From NCBI RefSeq assembly GCF_000745235.1, contig NZ_JQNL01000001.1:3962001-4026000 (forward strand): 64,000 nucleotides of DNA, read 5' to 3'. The notes below the pieces were generated by a model. It searched no databases. It was not told the DNA's origin and saw only the letters and a list, made by a program, of their open reading frames with translations. A program made the position numbers and the translations under genes. Positions within the stretch are counted from its first letter, which is position 1. Each line of letters begins with the position of its first letter. This document shows, piece after piece, positions 43,942-53,380 of this stretch. The DNA comes from Luteibacter mycovicinus. Lineage in GTDB: Bacteria; Pseudomonadota; Gammaproteobacteria; Xanthomonadales; Rhodanobacteraceae.

Positions 43942-46316
43942 TGAGGATCCTTTTTTGCGGCCGACATGGAGGGCGGCGCGTCGTTCGGGTCGGTGCCCCA
44001 GGTCTTGCTGGGTGCGGGACCCATCGTGAGCACCAGTGTGGCGCCCTCGGCGATATCGGAATGACTGAACCACGGTTTGGTCCACGGCTTCCCGTTGAGC
44101 GTGGCGGACTGAATGTACGGATTACGGTCCGAGTTGTTCCGGGCAACGATCTCAAAAACCTTGCCGTTGCCAAGACGCAGGCGGACACGGTCGAAGATCG
44201 GGCTACCGATGATGTAATCGGGCGTCGCCGGGTCGACGGGATAGAAACCCATCGCACTCAGGGCGTACCACGACGACGTCGATCCCTGATCGTCCATCCC
44301 CGGGTAGCCGTAGCCCGAGGCGTCGCTGCCGTACAGATCGGCGAGAATGCGACGTACCAGCGCCTGCGTCTTCCACGGCTGACCACTCCACGCATACAGA
44401 TACGGCGCCTGCTGGTCCGGCTGATTACCCTGCACGTATTGCCCGATCACTCCGGTGCAGTCACGGCAGATGCCTTTGGGCTGGTAAGGTGTGGAGAAGA
44501 ACGTATCCAGCTTGGCGTTGAACGCGTCTCGGCCGCCCAGCAGGTTCATCAGTCCCTGCACGTCATGCGGCACGAGCCACAGCGTCGACCAGCCCGAACC
44601 TTCCTTCATCATGAAGTTGTAGTAAGGCTCGGCGGGATCGAACGGCGAGATCCATTTGCCGTCGTCGGTGCGCCCGCGGAAGAAACCTGTCGACGGATCG
44701 AACACGTTTCGATAGTTCACGGAACGGCGCTCAAAGAGGTCGGCATCGTCTTTCTTACCCAGGCGTCGTGCCACGTCGGCCAGCGCATGGTCGTCCCACG
44801 CATATTCCAGCGTGGTGGCCACGCCGGCCTTCCCGCCGGCGTAGGGCGGACTCGGGTTGCCGGCAGGGACGATGTCGGAGATCCAGCCGTTCTTGTCGTA
44901 TTCCGCGAGATAACCACGCGGGCCCCTGGGATCCGTGGCGTTCTTGCGTAACGCGTCGTAGGCGGCTGCATAATCGAACGGAATATCGCGCTGCATGGCA
45001 CCGTCGTACAGGAACACGGCATGGTCGCCGTGGAACGAGGTGTTCATGTAACCGCGTTCGTGCGCGCGATCCAGCTCCGAGCGCATGATGTCCTGGACGA
45101 CGCCAGGCTCGAGCAGCATCAGCAGCGTGATCTGGTTCCGGCCGGTGTCCCAGAAGGGCACCGGTCCGTAATGATCGTATGCCGCCACCTGATCCTTGCC
45201 CGCGGCGTCCGTGTAGTGCTCACCCTTGCGGGCGATCATGCGCGGGCTGGCGAACGAGTGGTAGAGCGTCGAATAGAACAGTGTGCGCTGCTTCGGGGTG
45301 CCGCCACTCACTTCCACGCGATCGAACAGCTTTGCCCAGGCCGCGCGTGCGCTGGCGTGTACGCGGTCGAAGTCCGTATCGCTGTCCTGCGCATGCAGCC
45401 GCTGATCCGCTTCTTCGGCGCTGTGTCCGTGAGCGATGCGTACGACCACCTGATCGCCCGCCTTCGTGTCGAAGGTGACATAGCCACCCGCGTAGCTACC
45501 CGACACGTTGCGTCGTCCGGCGTGTACATCTTCGCCACCCAGGCCTTCGCCCTTATCGCTCAGGTTCGCGTGAAACGTGCCGAAGCTGGCGAAAGGCCGG
45601 GAGAACTCCGCGACAAAATAGGGACCATCCGCGTCATGGTCGCGACGTCCCGCGGTGGCGACACCGCGAATCGTGTGGTCGTTGACCACTTCCACGTCGC
45701 CGCCGTCCCGGCGCAGGTTGATCACCACGTTCGAACGGTGGCTTTCCGGGAAGGTGAAACGCATCAGGCTGGTCCACTGCGACGCCGTCAGCTCCACCTT
45801 CGTGTGGAATGTGGCGAGATCGACGGCGTAGTAGCCGGGCGACGCTTTCTCGGTGGCTTTGTCGTAGTACGAGGTGGCGTAGTCGGGCGGTACGGTCCAG
45901 TCGCCGACGACCGGCATGACCATGGGTGCGCCACGTGCGCCATAGGTCGATCCGCCGCCGGTGAAACCCACCATGGCGGGACGTCGGTAGTCATAGGCGA
46001 CGGGCACGCCCGTGGGGAAGCTGAGGTCGGCGTTGATGTTGACCGGCGCCGCTTCGGTCGCGCTTTGCGGCAGGCTGGCGCCGGGCGTGGTCATGCCGGT
46101 GTAAAGCGGCTCACCCGGGGGCGGGGCATTCCCGATCAGTTCCTTCCGATCCAGCGAAGCGGTGCCGACCAGCGGGTTCGCCAGATCGAGCGACGATCCG
46201 GGCGGCGTGGCGGCTGTCTTCTCTCTGGCTTGCCCGTCGCCGATGGCGCCGAACAGCAGCAGCGACAGCGCGACGGCGAGAGCACGGCCAGGAAGGCGTG
46301 CCTTATGTGAATTCAT
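43938..46316 (-). CDS. Secreted GH92 alpha-mannosidase family enzyme
   Basis: 792 residues with signal peptide (to ...GDGQA). GH92 traits in order: VNPLVGT-like ANPLVGTAS, TTPGASLPQ, GFTGGGSTYGARG, TFPESHRSNVVINL, the catalytic helical barrel (FWDTGRNQITLLMLLEP, GYMNTSFHGDHAVFLYDGA), DNEGSGWSTL-like KEGSGWSTLW and the C-terminal GYPGMDDQGSTSSWYALSAMGFYPVDP, carrying the general base residues. Calcium-dependent exo-alpha-mannosidase activity is the family norm. It lies between the TonB receptor and GH2 genes. Confidence 0.92.
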   Translation of the reverse strand: MNSHKARLPGRALAVALSLLLFGAIGDGQAREKTAATPPGSSLDLANPLVGTASLDRKELIGNAPPPGEPLYTGMTTPGASLPQSATEAAPVNINADLSFPTGVPVAYDYRRPAMVGFTGGGSTYGARGAPMVMPVVGDWTVPPDYATSYYDKATEKASPGYYAVDLATFHTKVELTASQWTSLMRFTFPESHRSNVVINLRRDGGDVEVVNDHTIRGVATAGRRDHDADGPYFVAEFSRPFASFGTFHANLSDKGEGLGGEDVHAGRRNVSGSYAGGYVTFDTKAGDQVVVRIAHGHSAEEADQRLHAQDSDTDFDRVHASARAAWAKLFDRVEVSGGTPKQRTLFYSTLYHSFASPRMIARKGEHYTDAAGKDQVAAYDHYGPVPFWDTGRNQITLLMLLEPGVVQDIMRSELDRAHERGYMNTSFHGDHAVFLYDGAMQRDIPFDYAAAYDALRKNATDPRGPRGYLAEYDKNGWISDIVPAGNPSPPYAGGKAGVATTLEYAWDDHALADVARRLGKKDDADLFERRSVNYRNVFDPSTGFFRGRTDDGKWISPFDPAEPYYNFMMKEGSGWSTLWLVPHDVQGLMNLLGGRDAFNAKLDTFFSTPYQPKGICRDCTGVIGQYVQGNQPDQQAPYLYAWSGQPWKTQALVRRILADLYGSDASGYGYPGMDDQGSTSSWYALSAMGFYPVDPATPDYIIGSPIFDRVRLRLGNGKVFEIVARNNSDRNPYIQSATLNGKPWTKPWFSHSDIAEGATLVLTMGPAPSKTWGTDPNDAPPSMSAAKKDPQ

Positions 46317-46362
46317 GGTGTTTTTCCTTCGACGGAGTGGGGAGGCATCCGTTGAAACGGAA

Positions 46363-46391
46363 ACGGGGTCAGGCGATGCGCCTGACCCCGT
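46363..46391 (-). promoter_or_regulatory. Intercistronic hairpin between TonB receptor and GH92 genes
   Basis: A perfect 13-bp stem, ACGGGGTCAGGCG-ATG-CGCCTGACCCCGT, lies 10 bases after the receptor stop and 47 bases before the GH92 start. On the minus strand no T-run follows, so it more likely protects the receptor mRNA 3' end or partly attenuates read-through than terminates fully. Confidence 0.7.
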
Positions 46392-46401
46392 CTGTTTTTA
46401 C

Positions 46402-49400
46402 TCAGGTACCGTCGCCGAACTTGTACGTCACACCGACGTAGTACTGGCGGCCGGCGTACTCGAGCGAGACCAGGCGTGCCCGGGTGTCGCCACCGAGGTA
46501 CTGGTGAGGCGTCGCCTTGTTCAGGTTGATCACCGAGGCGGTCACCATGACGTGCTTGTTGAACTCGTAGTCGCCATTCAGATCGATCTGGTGGTACGGC
46601 TGCGAGTAGATCGGGAGACCTGACGCCAGACCCTGCATGGTACGGCCCGTCCAGTTGTCGCTGGCGCGTAGCAGCAGGCCGTTCTTTTCGTAGAACACCG
46701 AAACGTTGGCGGCGTACTTGGCGCTGCCGATCAGCTCGGCCTTGCCCACCGCGGTGTCGCCCAGGGTCACGGCCGTTTCGTTCGTCTTGTTGAGCGTGTA
46801 GTTGCCGATGTAGCCGAAGCCCGACTCCCAGGTGTGCTGGGTGTAGAGCTCGATACCCTTCGACGTACCCGAACGGCCGTTGGCGTTGGTGCTGTACTGC
46901 AGGAAGTTCTCTTCCGTGCCGCCGACGTTCACCGTGAGGTTGTTCACGGTCACGGGCACGACGAAGTTCTTCACCTTCTTCTGGAACAGATCCAGGCCGA
47001 GCACCGAATGCTCGGCGTAGTACCACTCGCCGGCCAGGTCGAACTGCGTCGCCGTGAACGGCTTCAGATCGGCGTTGGCGCCGCTGCCGTACCAGCCGGG
47101 CAGGGGAGCACCGAACTGCTTGCGGTCGTTGTAGTACTCCTGGGTGTTGTTGGTCAGGCTGCCCAGCTGCGCCAGATCGGTGTAGTTGGCACGGGCGAGT
47201 GCCTGCGAGCCGGCCGCGCGAACCAGGAAGTCGTCCGTCACGTTCCACGCGATGTTGAAGCTCGGCAACAGCTTGTTGTAACGCTTGGACGTCGTGGCGT
47301 TGGTGTAGTTCTGGATGACCGCGACTTCACGGGGCAGGTACTGGAAGTCACCTGCCGCGCAGGCGCCGCCGCCGGCATTCACACCCGATGCCGGGCAGAT
47401 AAGGATGTTGCCCGCCGGATCGTGGTAGTACACCGCGTTGTTGGTTGTGATCTGATCCGCGACTGTCAGGTCCTGCTTGGTGCTGACGAAACGCAGGCCG
47501 ACGTTGCCGCGAATCGTACCCGTGTCGAAGTTGGCCTGGACGTACGCCGCGGCGATCTTCTCCTGGATCGACGACTTGTTCTCGGGATGGTTGTAGAGCA
47601 CCCGGTCGTACGTGGAGTTGAGGTAGTTGTAGTACGCCGGGAAGTTGATCGCCGGGAATGTATTGTCGTTGTAGACCTCGCTGCTGCCGTCCAGGCTGTT
47701 GGCCTGCAGGAAGCCCGCGGGCAGCTGGCCGGCGTTCGGGTCGCAGGTCTGGAACTGCGACTCGGTGCCCTTGCAGTACCAGCGCACCTCGTTGCTCTGC
47801 TGCTCGGCCTTGTTGTCACGGTATTTCACGCCGAACTGCAGCGACTGCATCCAGCTGTCGTCGAACGCCCAGGTGAAGTCCGCCTGTGCGAAGTTCTGCG
47901 ATGTCGTGGTGTTGACCATGTTGGAACCGGTCGAGCCCAGGTCGACCTGGCCGGCGCCGTTCTGCATGGCCTGCAGTACACCCGGAGCCGCGGTGAGGGT
48001 CGGCTTGCCGTCCAGGGTCCATGCGGCACCGTTGCTGCCGTCGACCCACGCGCCGTTGACGAAGTTACGCGGCTTGGCGGCCATGCCCAGTTCGACCGAC
48101 GGTCCGCCCTTGGCCCACGTGCGGCCGACGTTGAAGGTACCGCTGAGCGCGCCGCCGTTGTCCCACTCGCCTTCGAGGTTGAGGGTCTGCGAGGTGGCTT
48201 TCTCGACGGAGTAGTTGCCGGTGACCCACGGGATTTCCGTGGAGCACACGTCGACGGCCTGGCGTACCGCACCCGTGCTCGGGTTGACCGTGGCGTTACA
48301 GCCCGTGCCAGCGGGTGGCAGCACGTAGTTGGCACCCGTCACGACGGTGTGCGACGGATCGAAAGACAAGCCGTTGTTCGCGAGTAGGCGGCCCTGCTGG
48401 TCGGCGTAGTTGCTGTTGCCCGGCAGGCCCCATTCGGGCACTTCCAGCGTGTTGGTGATCTGGGTCTGCTCGCGCTGAAAACGGAAGTAGTTACCCGTCA
48501 GCAGGAAATGATCGCTCGGCTTGAATTGCATGGTCGCCTGGGCGCCCTTGGTCTTCAGGTCAAGCTGGTTCCGGCTGGTCGAGAACTGCTGCGGCATCCA
48601 GTAACCGTTATAGGTATTGCCACCCTGATCGACGACGCCACCGCCGGACCAGAGGTCGATATTGGGTGCGACGTCGCCGCCGTACGGCTTGCCGTGTATA
48701 TCCGTCGGTGGCGCGGTACAGGTGGCGTGGTCGGTGCAGTCATCGCCCCACCAGTGCCAGCTGTTGGCGTTGGCGGTGTAGTTGATGTCACGACGCTTCT
48801 GTTCGGAACCGGCGACGAGGAAGCCAAAAGTCTCGTCTTTGTTCTTCCAGGACCAGAGCGCGGAAACCTGAGGCTTGATCTTGCTGCTGTTGTCCGAGCC
48901 GGCCATGTTCGCGGAGACGAAGCCGTCGTTAGCCTTCATTTCCAGCGGACGGCGGGTGCGCAGGTCGACGTTGCCGCCGATGCCGCCTTCGTCGAGGCGC
49001 GCCTCGAGGCTCTTGTAGAGCTTGATGTCGGAGAACATGTTCGCCGGCATCAGGGTGTAGTTGAACGAGCGCGTCAGACCGGCGGAAGTATCGGCCGAGG
49101 CCACGTAGTTGCCGTTCAGTTCGGTGAGGGTCAGTTCGGGCGCGAGGCCGCGGATACTGACCGTCTTGCCTTCGCCGGACTCGCGGCTGATGACGACGCC
49201 AGGGACGTGGGCGAGCGCGTCGGCGATATTCTTGGCCGGAAACTGCGCGATGTTCTGCGCGTTGATCACTTCGACGATGGAGTTGGCTTCGCGCTTGTCC
49301 TGGACGTTCTGGTCGATGGACTGGGCATACGTCGTGACCACGACGGCGTCGAGGTTAGTCGTGCTGTCGTCCTTGGCCTTGTCGGTTTTTCGGGTCTTTT

Positions 49401-49584
49401 CGTCCTGTTTCGCTTTGGCACCATCGGTGGTCTGCGCCGTGGCGTCGGAGCTCGTCGCGACGGGTGCGGCGGCCTGCGCGAAGGCGGTCGCCGGAACGGC
49501 GAGCAGGCCCGCGAAGGACAGGGTGGCTACGGCGAGTGCAGCGCAGAGCGGCTTGCGCTTGAGCATGTGTGGCAGATAAGTCAT
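46402..49584 (-). CDS. TonB-dependent receptor, Xanthomonas-type glycan receptor
   Basis: 1060 residues: signal peptide (to ...ATAFAQ), a low-complexity linker rich in Lys, Asp and Thr, TonB box LDAVVVTTYAQS, plug (NIADALAHVPGVVISRESGEGKTVSIRGLAPELTLTELNG is characteristic of this sugar-receptor subgroup) and barrel ending YYVGVTYKFGDG. Such receptors import oligosaccharides. The start at 49584 begins the signal peptide with GAGGGAAG upstream. As first gene before GH92 and GH2 it should import complex mannose-containing glycans. Confidence 0.92.
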   Translation of the reverse strand: MTYLPHMLKRKPLCAALAVATLSFAGLLAVPATAFAQAAAPVATSSDATAQTTDGAKAKQDEKTRKTDKAKDDSTTNLDAVVVTTYAQSIDQNVQDKREANSIVEVINAQNIAQFPAKNIADALAHVPGVVISRESGEGKTVSIRGLAPELTLTELNGNYVASADTSAGLTRSFNYTLMPANMFSDIKLYKSLEARLDEGGIGGNVDLRTRRPLEMKANDGFVSANMAGSDNSSKIKPQVSALWSWKNKDETFGFLVAGSEQKRRDINYTANANSWHWWGDDCTDHATCTAPPTDIHGKPYGGDVAPNIDLWSGGGVVDQGGNTYNGYWMPQQFSTSRNQLDLKTKGAQATMQFKPSDHFLLTGNYFRFQREQTQITNTLEVPEWGLPGNSNYADQQGRLLANNGLSFDPSHTVVTGANYVLPPAGTGCNATVNPSTGAVRQAVDVCSTEIPWVTGNYSVEKATSQTLNLEGEWDNGGALSGTFNVGRTWAKGGPSVELGMAAKPRNFVNGAWVDGSNGAAWTLDGKPTLTAAPGVLQAMQNGAGQVDLGSTGSNMVNTTTSQNFAQADFTWAFDDSWMQSLQFGVKYRDNKAEQQSNEVRWYCKGTESQFQTCDPNAGQLPAGFLQANSLDGSSEVYNDNTFPAINFPAYYNYLNSTYDRVLYNHPENKSSIQEKIAAAYVQANFDTGTIRGNVGLRFVSTKQDLTVADQITTNNAVYYHDPAGNILICPASGVNAGGGACAAGDFQYLPREVAVIQNYTNATTSKRYNKLLPSFNIAWNVTDDFLVRAAGSQALARANYTDLAQLGSLTNNTQEYYNDRKQFGAPLPGWYGSGANADLKPFTATQFDLAGEWYYAEHSVLGLDLFQKKVKNFVVPVTVNNLTVNVGGTEENFLQYSTNANGRSGTSKGIELYTQHTWESGFGYIGNYTLNKTNETAVTLGDTAVGKAELIGSAKYAANVSVFYEKNGLLLRASDNWTGRTMQGLASGLPIYSQPYHQIDLNGDYEFNKHVMVTASVINLNKATPHQYLGGDTRARLVSLEYAGRQYYVGVTYKFGDGT

Positions 49585-49818
49585 TGCGATTACTTCCCTC
49601 AGTAATATGCGCGCACGTTGAGACGGCGCGTTGATCCCCGTTTCATCACTGCAGATACCCGGTCTAGTTCTGCACACGGCCTCCTGCTGGAACCAGTTAC
49701 ATCGATCCAAAATTCCACGCCCGACAAGCCCCCGCTTGTCGGTGATGGTCTCTCTGCGGTTTTCTATGGGTTAAAGCGGATGCCCGCCTGCGCAACCACC
49801 GTTTTCCAACACGGGGTC

Positions 49819-49900
49819 GTAGGAGCGCGCCTGCGCGAGACCCGTGTAACGGTCAGCATCCCTCACCGTGGGAAACAGGCAGCACTCCTCGCGCAGGCTC
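49819..49900. repeat. REP/REPIN-like inverted repeat
   Basis: GTAGGAGCGCGCCTGCGCGAG (49819-49839) faces CTCGCGCAGGC (49888-49898), an 11-bp perfect complement of its inner part. The GTAGGAGC-N-CTGCGCGAG design matches the element at 26953-27036. Intergenic location fits a REPIN. Confidence 0.7.
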
Positions 49901-50081
49901 GTTTCACGGCGATACGATCGTTTCGTGCGTTCATGCGACAGCTTCCCAAATCCCCACCCAAGGCCCGACAGGAAGCAGCGTTGTGGGAAGCCACGCGTTA
50001 TGCGTCATCCCCAGACTGTCCCCACCCCACGATCCAGGTCGTCCACGTCATCGCTTGAGCGACGTGACGTGGATCACACAC

Positions 50082-50095
50082 TTAGATCGATCTAA
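50082..50095. promoter_or_regulatory. Perfect 14-bp palindrome, LacI-operator-like
   Basis: TTAGATCGATCTAA is fully symmetric with the central CG seen in LacI-family operators. It lies about 500 bases upstream of the glycan TonB receptor (minus strand) and 84 bases from the end of bufC2. Sugar-responsive LacI control of the receptor operon is possible; no LacI gene is in the window. Confidence 0.4.
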
Positions 50096-50178
50096 ATCCC
50101 CTGTGGAGAATTAAGCCGTTATTGCGCGTTTGTGTCACGCTGCGCTGCAAAAACTCGGGCTCGAAAATGGACGAGGGG

Positions 50179-50928
50179 TCAGCCGGTTTCCCGCACACCG
50201 GTAATCAACCCGTCGGTCGCCCAGGCACGAAGCAGCGATCCCGCCGCCGAGGCGACGTCTTTCTCACGCGCCGTCGAGGACAGCCACTCGCAGACTTCGC
50301 CAAACGTTGCGCCCGCTACCACGAGGTCGAGGCACGCGTGTTCCGCACGCGTCATAGAAACGAAACGTGGCGTCAGCTCATGCCGCCAGACGCGGACGCC
50401 GTGACCGTTATCGGTCGCGCTGTCGGATGGACGTGTATGTATTCCCTGGCCGGTCGCGATGCCGGCCCAGAGAGCGGGAGCGTTCGTGTGCAGCTGTCGG
50501 TACATGAGGGTAGGAACGAACGAGAACTGGACGCCATCCCAATCCCTCACGTGCAGTTCCTCGAGCGCTAGGCCTGAAGCGTTTCTTCCTGAAAATGCGG
50601 TGCGAAGCGCCCATTCGAGCCACGCCAGTTCACTCAGTTCGAGCCTTTCCGGGAAGGCTCGCGCGAGATAGTCCGGAAAGTCGCTGCCGTAATGATCCAG
50701 CGACCAGGACGTTGAACCATGTGCTTCGATATAGGCCCCGGCGTGCACGTGGAAGACGTCGTCGCCCAGCCACGCCGCGCATTTCTCGTAGGTATCGCGC
50801 AACGCGGCCAGCAGCTGACCGCGAACGTTGTTTGCATACACGCGCTGGCCCGCCGCCGACAGCTCGGGCACCGGGCGTCCGGTCATGACCGCCGTGAGCA
50901 GGCGGCGCTGGAGGTCGCCCAGACTCAT
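50179..50928 (-). CDS. bufC2: Bufferin maturation partner, DUF2063 family (module 2)
   Basis: 249 residues: N-terminal DUF2063 domain (LQRRLLTAVMTGRP, VYANNVRGQLLAALRDTYEKCAAWLG) and a C-terminal half with ELAWLEWALRTAFSG and a winged-helix-like end. DUF2063 proteins are the usual partners of MNIO enzymes and are thought to present the precursor peptide. It overlaps bufB2 by four bases. Last gene of the double bufferin cluster. Confidence 0.9.
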   Translation of the reverse strand: MSLGDLQRRLLTAVMTGRPVPELSAAGQRVYANNVRGQLLAALRDTYEKCAAWLGDDVFHVHAGAYIEAHGSTSWSLDHYGSDFPDYLARAFPERLELSELAWLEWALRTAFSGRNASGLALEELHVRDWDGVQFSFVPTLMYRQLHTNAPALWAGIATGQGIHTRPSDSATDNGHGVRVWRHELTPRFVSMTRAEHACLDLVVAGATFGEVCEWLSSTAREKDVASAAGSLLRAWATDGLITGVRETG

Positions 50929-51758
50929 GGCGTCGTGACGATCGCCGGTCGTCGCGCCCGGTCGAGTTCCGACAGCAACTCGGGCAATGGCGGAATGTGG
51001 TCATCACGCTCAATCATGACGGCGACCTCGCCGAGGCGCGGGACGAATCGCCGGTACAAATCCCATACGGTCTCGGGCACCGGGGCGTCGTGCGTGTCGA
51101 CGAGCATGTCCACGCCCTGGCTGTGACCTGCCAGATGGATCTGGCGCACACGGTCCAGGGGTAAGCGCTCGATCCATGCTTCGGTATCGAGTCCATGATT
51201 GGTCGCGCTGACGACGATGTTGTTGACGTCGAGAAGAAGAAAGCATCCCGTGCGTTCGCACAGTGCCTTCAGGAAGCCCGGTTCATCCATGGTGTTGTCG
51301 GAAAACGACAGATAGGTCGACGGGTTCTCGAGCACGAGTGCGCGTCCGAGGGCGTCCTGCGCATCGAGCACGTTTCTGGCGAGGACATCGAGCGCTTCGA
51401 CCGTATAGGGAAGAGGGAGCAGGTCGTGGGAGTTGATGCCGCCGACACCGGTCCAGGAAACGTGATCGGATAGCCACAGGGGCTCTATGGTGTCGGCCAG
51501 CGCGCGCAGGCGTCTGAGATAGTCGAGGTCGACACCGTCGTCCGAGCCCAGATTCATGGATACGCCGTGCAAAGCGACTTCGTAGCGGTCACGGATGCGC
51601 GCAAGCGTATCCAGGGGCCGGCCGCCTTCGACCATGAAGTTTTCCGAGATGACTTCGACGAAATCCACCGGCTGCTGACGCGCGAGGAATTCGGCGTAGT
51701 GAGGTACGCGAAGCCCGAGCCCGTAACCCTGAAACGGTGGAGGTATGGTCGGTTGCAT
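50925..51758 (-). CDS. bufB2: MNIO (DUF692) multinuclear iron enzyme, module 2
   Basis: 277 residues, TIM-barrel MNIO enzyme. Metal-binding motifs: LHGVSMNLG, LSDHVSWTG, LENPSTYLS, LLLDVNNIVVSA, QIHLAGHSQG, DTHDAPV and MIERDDHIP. It should modify Cys residues of its precursor, BufA2, by an oxygen-dependent reaction using two or three iron ions (thiooxazole formation is known for bufferins). ATG 51758 has AAGGA seven bases away; the longer frame crosses bufA2. It is paralogous to bufB1 in the same cluster. Confidence 0.93.
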   Translation of the reverse strand: MQPTIPPPFQGYGLGLRVPHYAEFLARQQPVDFVEVISENFMVEGGRPLDTLARIRDRYEVALHGVSMNLGSDDGVDLDYLRRLRALADTIEPLWLSDHVSWTGVGGINSHDLLPLPYTVEALDVLARNVLDAQDALGRALVLENPSTYLSFSDNTMDEPGFLKALCERTGCFLLLDVNNIVVSATNHGLDTEAWIERLPLDRVRQIHLAGHSQGVDMLVDTHDAPVPETVWDLYRRFVPRLGEVAVMIERDDHIPPLPELLSELDRARRPAIVTTP

Positions 51759-51776
51759 CGACAGTCCTTCAAGGTG

Positions 51777-51801
51777 GCCCGGCCGTGTATATCGGCCGGG
51801 C
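51777..51801 (-). promoter_or_regulatory. Hairpin between bufA2 and bufB2
   Basis: Perfect 9-bp stem GCCCGGCCG-N7-CGGCCGGGC starts 7 bases after the bufA2 stop, in the 50-base gap before bufB2. No T-run follows on the minus strand. It probably stabilises the precursor transcript and lowers read-through, making more peptide than enzyme. The bufA1-bufB1 gap is 7 bases and has no such hairpin. Confidence 0.75.
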
Positions 51802-51808
51802 CCGACGA

Positions 51809-52078
51809 TCAGGCCGCGGGCGGCGTGGTGCTGCCGTTCTGTGCCTTGCACTCCTGCACGGAGACGGCCTTGAAGCCCTGGCCCTTGCATTCGTTCTGCC
51901 CCTTGCACTGGTGATTGCCCGACTTGCAATCGGACGTCCCCTTGCAGCTGTTGATGCCATAACAGTGAACGGTCTTGCCGGCTGCCTGTTCGGCGGCCTG
52001 TGCCGGTGCGCTGATGGCGGCGGCGGAGACGGCGAAGAGGGCGGCAGCCGCGGCGATGCTGTGGGTGGCGGTATTCAT
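51809..52078 (-). CDS. bufA2: Bufferin precursor peptide, six-Cys type
   Basis: 89 residues: signal peptide (hydrophobic run to ...ISAPAQA), then a mature part with six Cys in a repetitive Lys-Gly setting (HCYGINSCKG, SDCKSGNHQCKG, NECKGQG, VQECKAQ). This matches the bufferin precursor group of DUF2282-like RiPPs that bind copper after Cys modification by MNIO. A GTAACC-N16-CGAA promoter lies directly upstream. The mature peptide acts in the periplasm. Metal preference is inference. Confidence 0.9.
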   Translation of the reverse strand: MNTATHSIAAAAALFAVSAAAISAPAQAAEQAAGKTVHCYGINSCKGTSDCKSGNHQCKGQNECKGQGFKAVSVQECKAQNGSTTPPAA

Positions 52079-52118
52079 GGCGTTCTCCAGAAGGTGTGCC
52101 GGAAGTGGCATTGATTGA

Positions 52119-52144
52119 TTCGTTGCCGGTGGCTATTCGGTTAC
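52119..52144 (-). promoter_or_regulatory. ECF (SigF-type) promoter of bufA2
   Basis: On the minus strand GTAACC (52144-52139) is followed after exactly 16 bases by CGAA (52122-52119), identical to the SigF promoter consensus described for Caulobacter. The -10 is 41 bases before the bufA2 start. It lies inside the cluster, between doxX and bufA2. Confidence 0.85.
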
Positions 52145-52169
52145 AGCTGCCCGCACTATCTTTTCGCGT

Positions 52170-52634
52170 TCAGCGAATGCCGAATGCATGATCGAGCGAC
52201 ACGCGTCCGCCTCCGCGTGCGATCAGGTACAGCAGGATGGCCGCCCAGGACAGATGGGTAGGCCATGCGTCGGGATACACGAAGATCTCGATGATGGTCG
52301 TCATGCCGAGGAGAACGGTGGCGGAGAGGCGCGTCATGATGCCCAGCACCAGGAGTACGGGTACAAAGGTTTCGACATAGGCGGACATGTGCGCCGCGAT
52401 TTCCGGCGGCACCAGCGGAAGCTTGTATTCCGTGCGGAACAGTTCGTACGTGCTCTCCGTGATGGTCAGAAAACCTTCGACCTTCGTGCGTCCGGACTGG
52501 AAGAAGATCGCGGCGATGGAGACGCGGGCTACCAAGGCCAGGAAGCTGTGGCCGATGTGGGATTCGACGGCTCCGGCGATCGCGTTCCACCGTGCGCGCA
52601 CGGAATTGCCGGAGAAAGAGCGTGGTTCGTTCAT
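52170..52634 (-). CDS. DoxX-family membrane protein of the bufferin cluster
   Basis: 154 residues, four transmembrane helices. [26 protein letters not shown] and [30 protein letters not shown] are DoxX signatures, as is the C-terminal [11 protein letters not shown]. DoxX proteins often accompany MNIO clusters (BufD in some); quinone-linked or redox roles are suspected. It starts 14 bases after the bufC1 stop, so it belongs to module 1. Confidence 0.9.
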   Translation of the reverse strand: MNEPRSFSGNSVRARWNAIAGAVESHIGHSFLALVARVSIAAIFFQSGRTKVEGFLTITESTYELFRTEYKLPLVPPEIAAHMSAYVETFVPVLLVLGIMTRLSATVLLGMTTIIEIFVYPDAWPTHLSWAAILLYLIARGGGRVSLDHAFGIR

Positions 52635-52648
52635 GGGAATCGGATCCT

Positions 52649-53380
52649 TCAGGGTGAGGCGAAGGCACCCGCCTCGACGAGGAGGGGGACGAGCAGGTCG
52701 ATGCGGGTGCCGGGATGAGCATCGTTGGTTGTACGGATCGCATCGGCCAGCGACAGACCGGCCTCACACGCATGCACGAGAGACAACACGGCGGGACTGG
52801 CTGGCGTGACGCGTACTTCGTGATTGCGCCGGGTAACCAGTACAGTCTCCGGCTCCCACACGAGATCGCCATGGACGGCCTCACCGGCCCGGCTGGGTGA
52901 CCAGATGGAAAAGGCAGGCAGGTCGGAGGCGAACGTGCGCGTCGCCGGATGGACCGTGAGATGCCATGACGCCATGGCGGCGGGATCCGCCTGTCGCCAG
53001 GATGCTACGTCGAGGTGCGATGCGTCGGGCGCGATGTAGCTCTCCGTCCACAAGCGGTCGAGGCGTGCGACATCGGGTAAATAGGGCAGTTCGAAGGCGG
53101 GTGCGAACCTCGCGAGGAAGTCGGCGAAGCGTTCGCCGTAGGCCACGAGTCGCGCGTCGCGCGGCGGATCTTCGCCGACGAAGATGGCTGCCGCCGACCG
53201 GAACCAGTCGCGCCCCACGAGACACGATACCGCAGGGTAGTTGGCTTCGAGGGCATCGATGCACCCACGCATTACCGTGTTGCGATACACGGCGAACGCA
53301 GGATGGTCGGAGAACGCCGTGCGGCTGCCATCCGCCCCTAGAGCCTCCGCGAACGCTTGCTGGAAAGACGCGGACGTCAT
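52649..53380 (-). CDS. bufC1: Bufferin maturation partner, DUF2063 family (module 1)
   Basis: 243 residues: DUF2063 N-terminal domain ([41 protein letters not shown]) and a C-terminal domain ([32 protein letters not shown]). It likely binds BufA1 and hands it to BufB1. ATG 53380 overlaps the bufB1 stop by four bases; longer upstream frame rejected because it crosses bufB1. Confidence 0.9.
   Translation of the reverse strand: MTSASFQQAFAEALGADGSRTAFSDHPAFAVYRNTVMRGCIDALEANYPAVSCLVGRDWFRSAAAIFVGEDPPRDARLVAYGERFADFLARFAPAFELPYLPDVARLDRLWTESYIAPDASHLDVASWRQADPAAMASWHLTVHPATRTFASDLPAFSIWSPSRAGEAVHGDLVWEPETVLVTRRNHEVRVTPASPAVLSLVHACEAGLSLADAIRTTNDAHPGTRIDLLVPLLVEAGAFASP

Larger units (their letters stand above)
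49585..50178. other. 594-base gap upstream of the glycan receptor
   Basis: No credible gene. It contains an 8-bp hairpin CGACAAGC-CCCC-GCTTGTCG (49723-49742) in the receptor's probable leader, a REP-like element (49819-49900) and the palindrome TTAGATCGATCTAA (50082-50095). The receptor promoter should be here; bufC2 ends at the right border. Confidence 0.5.
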
